Made by a program: the position numbers and the translations under genes
NCBI GenBank assembly: GCA_963691705.1
Contig: OY829538.1
Coordinates: 79,056,781-79,120,780, forward strand
Reading direction: 5' to 3'
DNA: 64,000 bases
DNA from: Viola odorata
Lineage: Eukaryota; Streptophyta; Magnoliopsida; Malpighiales; Violaceae
The notes under the pieces: model-generated
What the model was told of the DNA's origin: nothing
Database searches by the model: none
Seen by the model: only the letters and a program-made list of their open reading frames with translations
Shown: piece by piece, positions 11,101-18,772 of the stretch
Layout of the letters: each line of letters opens with the position of its first letter
How positions within the stretch are numbered: position 1 is the stretch's first letter

Positions 11101-11467
11101 CCCTGCCCGTTTGCTGCCTAACCTACAAAAGATTAGGGTATGGGATTGTAGTGGCATGGAAGAAGTATTTGGAACAGACCAAGAAGGTGAGCAAGTAGGA
11201 CTCAATCTTGCACAGCTAATCAAATTGGAATTGAGTTCCTTACCAGAACTGAGAAGCATATACAATGGCACGATCATTTGTCATTCACTGGAACAAATTC
11301 AATTGGTTAGTTGCCCGAAGCTAGAGAGGATAACTTTCCCTCTTCCACAACCTTCCCTTTGGAGAATCAGAGTTTATCCAAAGGAATGGTGGGAATCAGT
11401 GCAGTGGGGCAGCGCCAACGACAAAATTCATCTCGAATCGCTTGCTGGATTTTCCCTCTCTAGATAA
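8114..11467 (+). CDS. BED-type zinc-finger NLR immune receptor (NLR1)
   Basis: A single coding exon of 1117 residues, with ATG at 8114 shortly after an acceptor (aaatgcag|cagg); the in-frame sequence before it is leader. Residues 1-55 form a BED-type finger (C17, C20, H36, C48, ending KSCPNVPGDVR). Residues 60-290 are a Pro/Asn-rich linker with repeats of PPNETSSN, SGANN and FGNPG. The NB-ARC has P-loop GMGGVGKTT (321-329), RNBS-A VYWVTVSQDFSIWKL, kinase-2 LILDDLW (396-402), LTTR, GLPL (480-483), RNBS-D CLLYCALFPED and MHD (606-608); the tryptophan ending kinase-2 marks the CNL class (At4g27190/RPS2-like). Leucine-rich repeats run from about 640 to the end. No EDVID coiled coil is seen. It likely acts as an intracellular effector sensor, with BED as a possible integrated decoy. 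All motifs are intact, so it looks functional. Confidence 0.93.
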   Translation: MADIKLHFNKESGKYKCNYCGHYLSASTSPTRLRGHLIGEPRTGTKSCPNVPGDVRISLGGINKRQKTATGYILPSPSNLPPVETEGMTEATPTLVLPPVGSGANNYFGNPGPLRFLPQQHTMPLQYVAHLPPGETSEGTIGLTEAVMPPNETSSNPHQVESGANNHYIPSFSPELNNDFGNPGGVLQYMMTTHPNESGSDEKFPLPNDMIGRTTQLQHRFTTEYLPPNESCSNLEPEPFPPTDLVTQDLRNCCLTVEADQHGVGDAEMVQQEVQMVEGNRVGEGSAFRTKRLVGEAFVKHEREIWSWLMNDQVLRVGIYGMGGVGKTTLMKHIQTSLKGQNSFKVYWVTVSQDFSIWKLQNLIAKKIGLNFSDEEDEERTEKLTQALQAKGKCVLILDDLWNDFDVDDAGIPVKAGGCKLVLTTRLLNVCQKMDCNEGNIIQVQALSRPEAWILFTKELGNYSTEVEQLAKFVAIECDGLPLGIRVMARAMKGIREVHSWRNALEELRESKLSEGHEMREKVFPVLKFSYLHLIDPALQKCLLYCALFPEDHKIPRDELIEYMIVEGIIDAKKSRRAEFDRGHTMLDTLVNACLLEGDTTDVVWMHDLIRDMAIYELRERCNTLVEAGAQLKELPDLEEWTENLVCVSLMYNDIEVIPFRHTPRCPDLSTLLLRDNHGLRKIAGSFLKQFQKLKVLDLSGCHRIKELPVYVSDLVNLTALLLRGCAKLSHVSSLAKLERLKKLDLSLCRSLEWMPEGVESLINLKHLDLSFTGIKRIGNEIVPKLSRLQVLNLGSIWETRLSVKGKEVGRLEKLESLDCSFDDTKEWRKYMKSREKSQQSLTHYAFRIGKLFLDDVSRDFDDDWQYDWQDDWSREDVFDDWRSTSGVYLSGWGSRSNDYVALPLPTDIQALIIENDLNGSLWDSVLAPKHTTQLHFLRLNRCDGIARLVNAPWDNLCGLSEVEKGTTTDTIATTPFLSNLKSIEIEQCHKLKNLYPARLLPNLQKIRVWDCSGMEEVFGTDQEGEQVGLNLAQLIKLELSSLPELRSIYNGTIICHSLEQIQLVSCPKLERITFPLPQPSLWRIRVYPKEWWESVQWGSANDKIHLESLAGFSLSR

Positions 11468-12186
11468 GGTTAGTCCTCTTCATAGCGAAGAACGAAGGCA
11501 AACTGTTTGACAAAATGCGTAGCTCAAAAGAATGGTAAGGCTTTCACAAGTGTTCATACATTTTGAGGAATGCAGCTGTGCTCTTGATCAGGCAAGTGTG
11601 TTTTTAATAATCCTCTTTTTCCTATTTGATCAGAAACGAAGAATGCAGTTGCTGCGGCGTTGTACTACTGTCGTTTTTATCCAATTTGATATCCATTAGG
11701 CATCCATTAAACTAATTATTCAATAAAATTATCTAATGTATTTTTTTTTATAATTTAAGTTTTAACTTTTTAATCTCGATTTTGATCTTTTAGTCTCCGT
11801 TTTTATTTGTATAATTTTTTATGTGTAATTTGGAAACATGAAACATTTTATATATCTCTTTGCCTATAATTATAATTAAAATATTTACTTACAAAATTAC
11901 CTAATTTCTGCTTTTGTCAGCCTTGGTGTCGGTTTGGTTTTGTTGTTTTCTAATAATAACTAATGGTTTCTCTAAGTATATATCTGAAAACAAGATCAAG
12001 ATGGGAAAAGAAAAGAAAATTGTTACAAATTTCCTTATTTTAATTAAACAAAACATCATTTCACCTCATTTATCTTTCGATTTAATTAATTGGACCGGGA
12101 TTAATTTATAGTAATCACCCAAACCCAGTCAAACTGGATAGTATTATTTAGTCAAGTGGATTGGATTTGATTTGGGTTTGAGTTTG
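11468..12186. other. NLR1 3' region
   Basis: Positions 11468-11650 resemble the 3' UTR of NLR2, with a possible 3'-UTR intron donor (aatg|gtaaggctttcac). The rest is A/T-rich and I see no gene; the frame at 11914-12111 has no recognisable content. Confidence 0.4.
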
Positions 12187-12549
12187 GATAGGATATCAAT
12201 GGGATGGTTAGCTAAGGAGATCTTTTCGATTGGGCCTATCAGAGTGATGATACCCATGCTCGTGTTCTTCATTGTGCTAAGAATATACAAATAAAGACTA
12301 ATTAATTTCCTAATATAAGCAACGATATTCTTTAATTTAAATTTCAAAGTCCAAAATAATCATATTTGTACTCGATCGGCCGATCATTGAAGAGAAAATG
12401 CAATATTAGTTTGATGTTCTTATTTAAATCATTATGAAAAAAATAAAGAAATATTTGCTAAGTTAAATATGTTCTTATTTGAATCATTACCACTCCAAGC
12501 TTAACTTTAATTTTTTCCATGTGATCAAGTGAGAACTTTACAGTTGACA
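12187..12549 (-). pseudogene. WSD exon fragments (exon 4 and end of exon 2)
   Basis: On the minus strand 12285-12187 reads KNTSMGIITLIGPIEKISLANHPI, a diverged copy of WSD exon 4, and 12549-12489 reads VKFSLDHMEKIKVKLGV, the end of WSD exon 2. Exons 1, 3 and 5 are missing and the remaining parts lie in WSD order. At 12550 the sequence switches directly into a MED19 fragment. Confidence 0.8.
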
Positions 12550-12700
12550 CAGAGATGGATGGAATTTGTCCAGCTTTTTCGCAATGCTTCTAATTTGAGA
12601 GAAAGCGATGCAAGTATACATCCTTTTGATTTGGGAGCCCTTGTGGAAGGCTTTCGGTTGAAAGAAACACATCCTGTCGACTTGCATTCATTAAGAGATT
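12550..12700 (+). pseudogene. MED19: MED19 exon fragment 1
   Basis: The frame from ATG at 12559 reads MEFVQLFRNASNLRES, then IHPFDLGALVEGFRLKETHPVDL. This matches the conserved MED19 core (family form MELDQLFQNASYLRE, then PFDLDALGEAFQLRETAPVDLP). MED19 is a Mediator head-associated subunit. Only this exon-sized piece is present, with no upstream HEFFCKRSLPLSIS part, so it is a captured fragment and not a gene. Confidence 0.78.
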
Positions 12701-13229
12701 CATTGAGATGCATTTCTCTCTTTATTTTTTACATTTGCACCATTTTAAACACTTCTCTTCTTGAGAATTCTAAGCATCTAGGCTCAAAGAAGAGGATTTT
12801 TTGTTTCTTTATGCTATTTTTGCATCACTCCTTAGTCATTTCTCACTAGGATTGTTCCAGGTTAAGCACAGCTGGCGAAAACAGTCACTATTTTTTATGC
12901 ACCGTGACTCCTTGTTCAGTCCGTTTTCCTGTATTGTTTCAGTTGTTTTGAAATTTTAACTTGTCTGATATACCTGAAAATCTTCAAGTGGTTTGATTAG
13001 TAACTGGCATGAAAACATTGCATCCTAGACCCTAATAATCGTCAGGGTAAGCGATGTTGATGTTGCCTTTCCATCCATGATGAATTGTTGCTGCAATAAG
13101 AGAAATGTACAGCTCTGTTCAATGACCTACTTAAAATAAATAAATCAAGTTGATGGATGACTTTCTCAACCTTCAATGAATCAATAATATGTGTGAGCAC
13201 TCAAAGAAAAGAAAATAGCTCTTCTAGCA
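12700..13229. repeat. MED19-associated repeat copy 2 and spacer
   Basis: 12700-13030 is shared with 6953-7165 and 17415-17840. The stretch 13060-13210 (catgatgaattgttgctgca, then caacttaaaataaataaatc-like text and a run about ggatgactttctcaacc) is shared with 17880-18010. No coding sequence is seen. Confidence 0.55.
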
Positions 13230-13640
13230 TAAAGTGGTAAGGCTTTCACAATCTTCGTCGTTGCTTTCTATATCCCATTCTAAAACCCTGATTAGTTACT
13301 TTATTATTAACAACAAATGCCTATAATCTGCCGATTCTGCCAACTTAATTATAAGCATGTGTTCATCTCATTCTATGATTATCCATTTCTCTAATATAGC
13401 CACTTCATTTTGGAAGCATGCTTGGCCTGTACTAGAATGTTTTTTGAGGTTTATGCTTTGTATGTGGTTAGCTTAATGCAGAGAGCATATATGTCTGTTT
13501 TTCTCCAGATGCTTATTAACTATGTTTGTACTATTCCAGGCTTTTAATTCATTGCAGTTCCAGAAATGAGGAAAAGATGACCGACCTGGGCAAGTTTGTA
13601 GGAAGAAGTGGAGCTAATGTGATGAATTATTTGCTAAGTT
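13230..13640 (+). pseudogene. Orphan NLR 3' UTR (relic of a lost NLR)
   Basis: This stretch is closely similar to the sequence directly after the NLR2 stop codon (21815-22225): gtaaggctttcacaatcttc, atataggaatgg-type text, tagccacttcattttggaag, then ttaattcattgcag|ttccag and gacctgggcaagtttgtagg. In NLR2 these look like a 3'-UTR intron with donor gtaagg and acceptor ttgcag. Here no NLR coding sequence lies upstream, so an NLR body was lost or never copied. Confidence 0.65.
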
Positions 13641-14500
13641 AAATGTGTTCTTATTTGAATCATTACCAGTAAATCACCAAAACTGCCCATGTTGATTCTT
13701 CTTCTTCTTCTTCTTCTTCTTCTTTTCTCTTTTGTTTTTCTTTTTCTACATTATATTAAATTGTCAACTAGGAAAGCAACATTAACACAAAACTGAGATC
13801 TTTAGTTTCTGTATATAAAATATCAATTCCTAATTTATGATAAATTGAAGGGGCGGTCTTGACGGGAGAGAGGCGGTTGGTCTCAAAATAAATTTTATCC
13901 ACACATCGAAATATCAGCTACATTTGTTTATGATTGAGTGATAAATGACTCAATCACTTTTAGAGTAAATGTGATATTCGAATATCGAAAATTTAGAAAA
14001 TTACAGTGAAAAAGTCATCAATCTTCAAGGTTTGAGAAATTAAGAAAATCATTTCCTTTTTTAGTAATTACTCAAATGAAAATGGTTTCAAGATTAATAA
14101 TATTGGATAGAGTGGGGTTATTAGCACTCTCACTTATTGACACTCTTCCTATTTTATGTATAGACACGATGGGTTTCAAAAATATTGGATCCTCCTTGTG
14201 GGGCTATTAATAATCTCTCAATCTTTGTGGGATTTTCGTAACAGATTGTGTTTTTTATATGAGTAGCTATGATGTATGTAAAGTGTGACATACACAAACT
14301 GTAGTCAATAATTACACGAACAAGTAGCCTGTGGAACGATTTCATTTTGTTGAGTTTGCAAAAAAGCCCATGACAAGCGAAGGCCCTAAATACCAAATCA
14401 ATTGAAGCAAACTGAAGGGAAAAAGGGAGTAGACGACAAGCCTTTCAATCTCACATCACAAGATAGATAGTTGAACGACGGGTCAGCGATAACAGTTATT
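13641..14500. other. Spacer with (TTC)n and segments shared with other units
   Basis: 13665-13840, including a (TTC)n run at about 13699-13732, matches the region after the TIR-NLR (33025-33180). 14330-14500 matches 27885-28140 upstream of the third MAGLLIS copy (ttcattttgttgagtttgca, gaacgacgggtcagcga). No gene is recognised. Confidence 0.5.
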
Positions 14501-14505
14501 ATCAA

Positions 14506-16149
14506 ATGGCAGGTCTGTTAATTTCGGTACACCGTACACGAGCAAACAAGCCGGTAGGGGTGGGCATTCGGGTATTTAAAAATTTCGGAATTCGGAATTC
14601 CGAATTTGCAAAAAAAATTCCCGAACCCGAATTTATTTTTCTGCTACCCGTACCCGTACCCGAATTTTTGAAATTTGAAATTCGGAAATTCGGGTATACC
14701 CGAAATTCCCGAATTTCAAATTTCGGAAATTTGGGGTGAAATTCGGGTATACAATACCCGAATTTTCGAATTCAAAAACCTGCCCAAATTCATAACCTGC
14801 TTAAATTTAACAACAATCCAATCCACTCTCAAATGGTCCAAACATCCGGTAGCCAACAATACTACCAACAAGCATTACCAAACATCCAGCACTCTATGTT
14901 CAATTCAACATACAAATTAGACATAAATTAGAATCAGCACGTCATATCAAGCTCCATCTTGTAGAAAGGATCAGCACGTCTTACTTGAGCAACCCAAACT
15001 CACGTATAAGAAGTTTGGCACACTCTGATGGTCCCAATTACACTGCCTTCTTCAAACGAAAACTTCCAAGCAGATACAAAGTAAGAAAAAAACATGCATA
15101 AACACCAACTGCCTCTCTGGAACACATTCTCAACATATCCCAAATTTCAGCTCGAAAAACAAAAAACAACCATCTAAATGACAACAACCGAAGTATCACT
15201 GTGCTTCAGCAACTTGATCCAACCCTCTTGTTCAAAAACAATCAGCATCTCAAAACACCATACCCAGCAATCCAAAAAATTGGAAAAAAGGAAATTAAAA
15301 TTAATACAAAATGTACGAAGAAATCATAAACAATAGAAATATAGCAGCAGTATCGTAACCCAGCACTTCAAAACAATTACTAAGCTCTTGTATTGTTATT
15401 TTGAAATCTAAAAACTGCCGATTCTCACTTTTTCTGCGAGACAAGCAAGAATTGAGAGAGGAAACAGAAGAAGCAGATCTGACATTCGATGATTTTTCCG
15501 AAGCGGTTAAACGCGGTTTCGAGTTGTCGCTCGGTGACTTCCCAAGACAAACCTCCCACGAATATCAGGTTCTCTTCCTTACCCGACATCTCTCTGTATC
15601 ACACAAACGCTTTGCCGGAAGAGGAAGTAGGGTTACTGTAGATCGATTTGGGGGTTAGGGTTAGGGTTACTGGAGATCGATTTGGGATTAGGGTCGCGAT
15701 GGGTGCTGGAGATGGTGAGGTGAGTCGGTGGCTGTGGTTACGGCCGTGATGGGTGCCGTTGGTGGCTGTGGTCGGGCGGTGGTGGGACGGTGGAGATTGA
15801 TTTGGTTTTGGAGTTTGGCTGAAGAGAAGAGTTAAGATGGAGAGAGAGGTCGTGTATTGGAGAGAGTGTGCGTTTGAAAGTTGGAAAGGAAAGGAATAAC
15901 CCTAAAACTAAAGCATGGGAAATTCGGAAAATTCGGGTATCCGAATTTCCCAATATCTATTCCGTACCCGAACCCGAAATTATTTCGGGTAGTACTTTTC
16001 CGAACCCGAAATACCCGAACCGAAATACCCGAAATTCGATTCGGAAATTTCGGAAAATGCCCACCCCTACAAGCCGGAGTCCCGGACGCTAATTTCGCGG
16101 TTCTCCTCCAACATCGCTCCACCGGCTTCCGCTGTACGATCGGAACCAT
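14506..16149 (+). pseudogene. MAGLLIS small-ORF copy 2, split by a hAT element
   Basis: ATG at 14506 opens MAGLLISVHRTRANKP and is interrupted at 14555 by a transposon. Beyond the element and its target duplication the same frame continues (16078-16149) with a short Ser/Pro/Ala-rich tail and a TAA, so the pre-insertion ORF was about 40 codons. An alternative reading frame of the tail is the one seen in copy 1, so the true frame is unsure. Basic, acid-poor composition suggests a transit-peptide exon, but the parent gene is unknown. Confidence 0.4.
14555..16069. mobile_element. Non-autonomous hAT-like DNA transposon, 1515 bp
   Basis: Terminal inverted repeats TAGGGGTGGGCATT are exact at both ends, flanked by an 8-bp target duplication CAAGCCGG (14547-14554 and 16070-16077). 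Both ends are packed with ttcgggtat/ataccCGaa-type subterminal repeats. No transposase is visible; the frames at 14506-14920 and 15832-16180 are read through these repeats. It belongs to the same class as the element at 1937 but to a different family, since the termini and the repeat motif differ. It inserted into a MAGLLIS copy after that copy was duplicated, because copies 1 and 3 lack it. Confidence 0.9.
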
Positions 16150-16373
16150 AAGCCGCCGTTGGGTTTTCTCATTGCACTGATATGGATCTTCGAGGCAGCC
16201 AGTTTCGAGCGGGTAAGAGTGTAGTCGAATTAGAAAAGTTTTTTTTTTTGATGCTTTGGGTTTTCATTTGTCCTTTGGATTCACTGCGTATCAGAGCCTC
16301 ATGTCCAGAAGTGTGTCGCGTGAGGTTTAAACACAGTGATATATCAATTGGAGGTTTGGTTTAGCTGTTGTGA

Positions 16374-17133
16374 TCAATAATGATCATAAATTATGAGGGT
16401 CATTAGATTAAGCTTTTTGAAAAGAAGACAATCACTTACATTTTAACAGGAAAAATATTTACTTTTGCGTCTGGTTTTTGATGTTTTTGATTGCCAAAAG
16501 CACATCAGTTGCGCTTCATGAGCAGTGAGAATATATGGAAGCTCTCCACTGGTGGGTTTAATTCATAGAAAACGTTCCATTGTTTGATTTTTTTGAGCTG
16601 ATTATGGTTTGGTTTATTCTGATGGGCATTGCTGCTATCCTGGGCTTTTGAATTTAGTATTGCGGTCTCTTGCTGCTACTTTTTTCTCTTGAATTTGAAT
16701 TCCGTTGTTGTTTGGGTTTCTTCAGCAGTTCAATTTGTTTGGGTTTGCTTTAGCTGTTCTGATCATAAGATGGTCATTAGGTTTAGGTTTTGAGAAGAAG
16801 CTAATCACTCTTACATTTCAACCGGAAAAAGGTTTACTTTTGTGTTCTGATTTCTGATTACCAAAAGCACCTCAGTCACGCGATAACCACATCCTTCTTC
16901 TTCTTCTCTTTTTCTATGTTTTATTGCCTTTACTCTTTTTTCTGACAGATTCATGAGCTCTACTTGTGGGGTTTGCTTGAATTTCTGAGCAAATTTTGTT
17001 TTTGGTTTATTCTTACAGTAATTGCTGCTGTCCTAGGCTGTTGACTCTTTGTATTGTTGTCTCTTGCTGCTACTTTTTCTTCTTCTTTTGAATTCCGTTA
17101 TTGTTTGGGTTTCTTCCGCAGTTCAATTTGTTT
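16374..17133. repeat. Imperfect tandem duplication, about 370 bp per unit
   Basis: 16374-16742 and 16757-17133 are diverged copies in direct orientation: both run from gatcata.. tggtcattagg/ggtcattag, through ttttga.. and accaaaagcac(a/c)tcagt, to gaattccgtt(g/a)ttgtttggg and gcagttcaatttgttt. They lie in what looks like intron-type, T-rich DNA between the MAGLLIS exon and a MED19 fragment. No coding sequence is seen. Confidence 0.7.
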
Positions 17134-17160
17134 GACCAAGCTTTGTTTTGTGATTAACCC

Positions 17161-17420
17161 GGGCCTAGGGAAATTGGTGGTGCTGTTGACCTTATTAGCC
17201 AGTACAAGCTTCTGCACCATCATGAGTTGCTTTCCAGGAAGTCATTTCCGCAATGTGGTGGGTGACAGAGAAATCAGGAAAGGTGAAGGGATGGAATTTG
17301 ATCAGCTTTTTCGCAATGCTTCTAATTTGAGAGAGCGGTGCAAGTATACGTCCTTTTGAATTTGGAGCCCTTGTGGAAGGTTGAAAGAAAGAAACACCTC
17401 CTGTTGACTTGCATTCTGTA
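17161..17420 (+). pseudogene. MED19: MED19 exon fragments 2
   Basis: 17161-17250 reads GPREIGGAVDLISQYKLLHH then HELLSRKSFP, matching the MED19 segment GPRELTGAVDLISQYKLLPHHEFFCKRSLP. A shift of frame and loss of the following SISDTHYL part occur near 17250. 17251-17330 then reads RNVVGDREIRKGEGMEFDQL followed by FRNASNLRE, the conserved MED19 core. Downstream bases match the 12550 fragment but with further indels. With no start codon, a frameshift and a deletion, this is a decayed partial copy of the Mediator subunit 19 gene. Confidence 0.85.
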
Positions 17421-17840
17421 AGAGATTCATTGAGATGCATTTCTCTCTTTATTTTTTACATTTGCACCATTTTAAACACTTCTCTTCTTGGAAATTGAGG
17501 TTGCTGCTTCGGTGTTTTTCTTGAGTTCAAGAATTCTAAGCATCTAGGCTCAAAGAAGAGGATTTTTTGTTTCTTTATGATATTTTTGCATCAATCCTTA
17601 GTCATTACTAGTTAGGATTGTTTAGTTCACAGCTGGTGAAAACAGTCACTATTTTTCAATGCACCATTACTCCTTGTTTAGTTCGTTTTCCTGTATTGTT
17701 TCAGTTGTCTAGAAATTGATTAGTAAATGGCATGAAAACATTGCACCCTAGATCCCTAATACCCTTCATTGCGCAGTGTTTACTTCAGCATGGCATCACC
17801 AGGCAGAAAAGGGGCATTTTTTCAGGATGTCAGGGTAAGC
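17415..17840. repeat. MED19-associated repeat copy 3
   Basis: Shared with 6953-7165 and 12700-13030. It includes cttcagcatggcatcaccag and gcagaaaaggggca at 17787-17815, which may be a degraded exon tail, but I cannot assign a protein. Confidence 0.55.
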
Positions 17841-18328
17841 GATGCTGAGGTTGTCTCAAGCTAAAGTACATTTAGACCGCCATGATGAATTGTTGCTGCA
17901 ATAAGAGATGTACAGGTCTGTTCAATGACCAACTTAAAATAAATAAATCAAGTTGCTGGATGACTTTCTCAACCTTCAATAATATGTGTGAGCACTCAAA
18001 GATAAGAAGAAGCTCTTTCAGTAAATTTATTTAGTTTGTTGTTCTATTTATCGTAGTCAAATTCGAGATTTGATTTAAAAGTGGTCGATTTTCTAATCAT
18101 CATCAGACCACAACTATCGTTAATAAATTAGATAAATTAATTTTCTGAAGAGGACCCAACTAATTATTAAAATAAATCATGGTTTTGGTGGATCTGACTT
18201 TCTCAACTTGAATTAGTCAGGTTAATTAATCTTCCCAACTTCCTCAGTATTTGATTATAGTAAGTAGTAACAAATTGATACTAAAATAAAAACTTGGGCA
18301 CTCAAAGACAAGACAAGCAAACCACATA

Positions 18329-18334
18329 AACATT
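18329..18334 (+). promoter_or_regulatory. W-box-like TTGACT upstream of NLR2
   Basis: TTGACT within attgacttttgtttaacc, about 45 bases before the uORF of NLR2. WRKY factors bind TTGAC cores in many defence-gene promoters. The same sentence upstream of the TIR-NLR reads catgactttt, so the core is changed there. It is a short motif that also occurs by chance. Confidence 0.3.
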
Positions 18335-18359
18335 GACTTTTGTTTAACCAATCACCCTT

Positions 18360-18457
18360 CTTTCCTTGATTGCCACAATGAGTTCCTAAACTTAATTATC
18401 ACAACATCCATCCTGCTCTGTGTTCTCTTTTACTCCTTCTGATCTGATTCTAATCAG
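18360..18457 (+). promoter_or_regulatory. 5' leader exon of NLR2 with minimal uORF
   Basis: Nearly identical to the NLR1 leader and ends ctaatcag|gtaattatcc. The uORF ATG AGT TCC TAA is at 18378-18389. A later acceptor, ataattctttcag at about 18743, leads to the coding exon. Confidence 0.6.
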
Positions 18458-18772
18458 GTAATTATCCATGTATACTTTGCTACTTTCTTTGCTTTTCTTG
18501 TGTTTTTGATAATCCATGTCTGTGCTTATGATCTATCTATTGCTTCTTTTCATCAGATGATAGTGAAGAGCATCTGTCAATCATCAATAATTTGTTGTCC
18601 TCCTTTTATTCTTCAAGTTTACCATCGGATTCGAGTGTAAACTATCGAACTTGGGATTCAGGTGACTGTAATCTTCAGATGCTAATCTATGCTTAATTAC
18701 ATGTGGTTCATATGACTTACTTGTTTACTTATAATTCTTTCAGGAATAAAAAGCAGAAGAAATATTAATTGT

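Noticed and set aside
15651..15690. Telomere-like ggttagggttagggtta
   Set aside because: Only about two and a half units, inside a hAT element; plant telomeres are TTTAGGG. Chance.
16182..16364. Frame starting MDLRGSQFRAG after the MAGLLIS tail
   Set aside because: A donor-like gtaagag at about 16214 follows but no next exon was found; composition is not protein-like beyond it.
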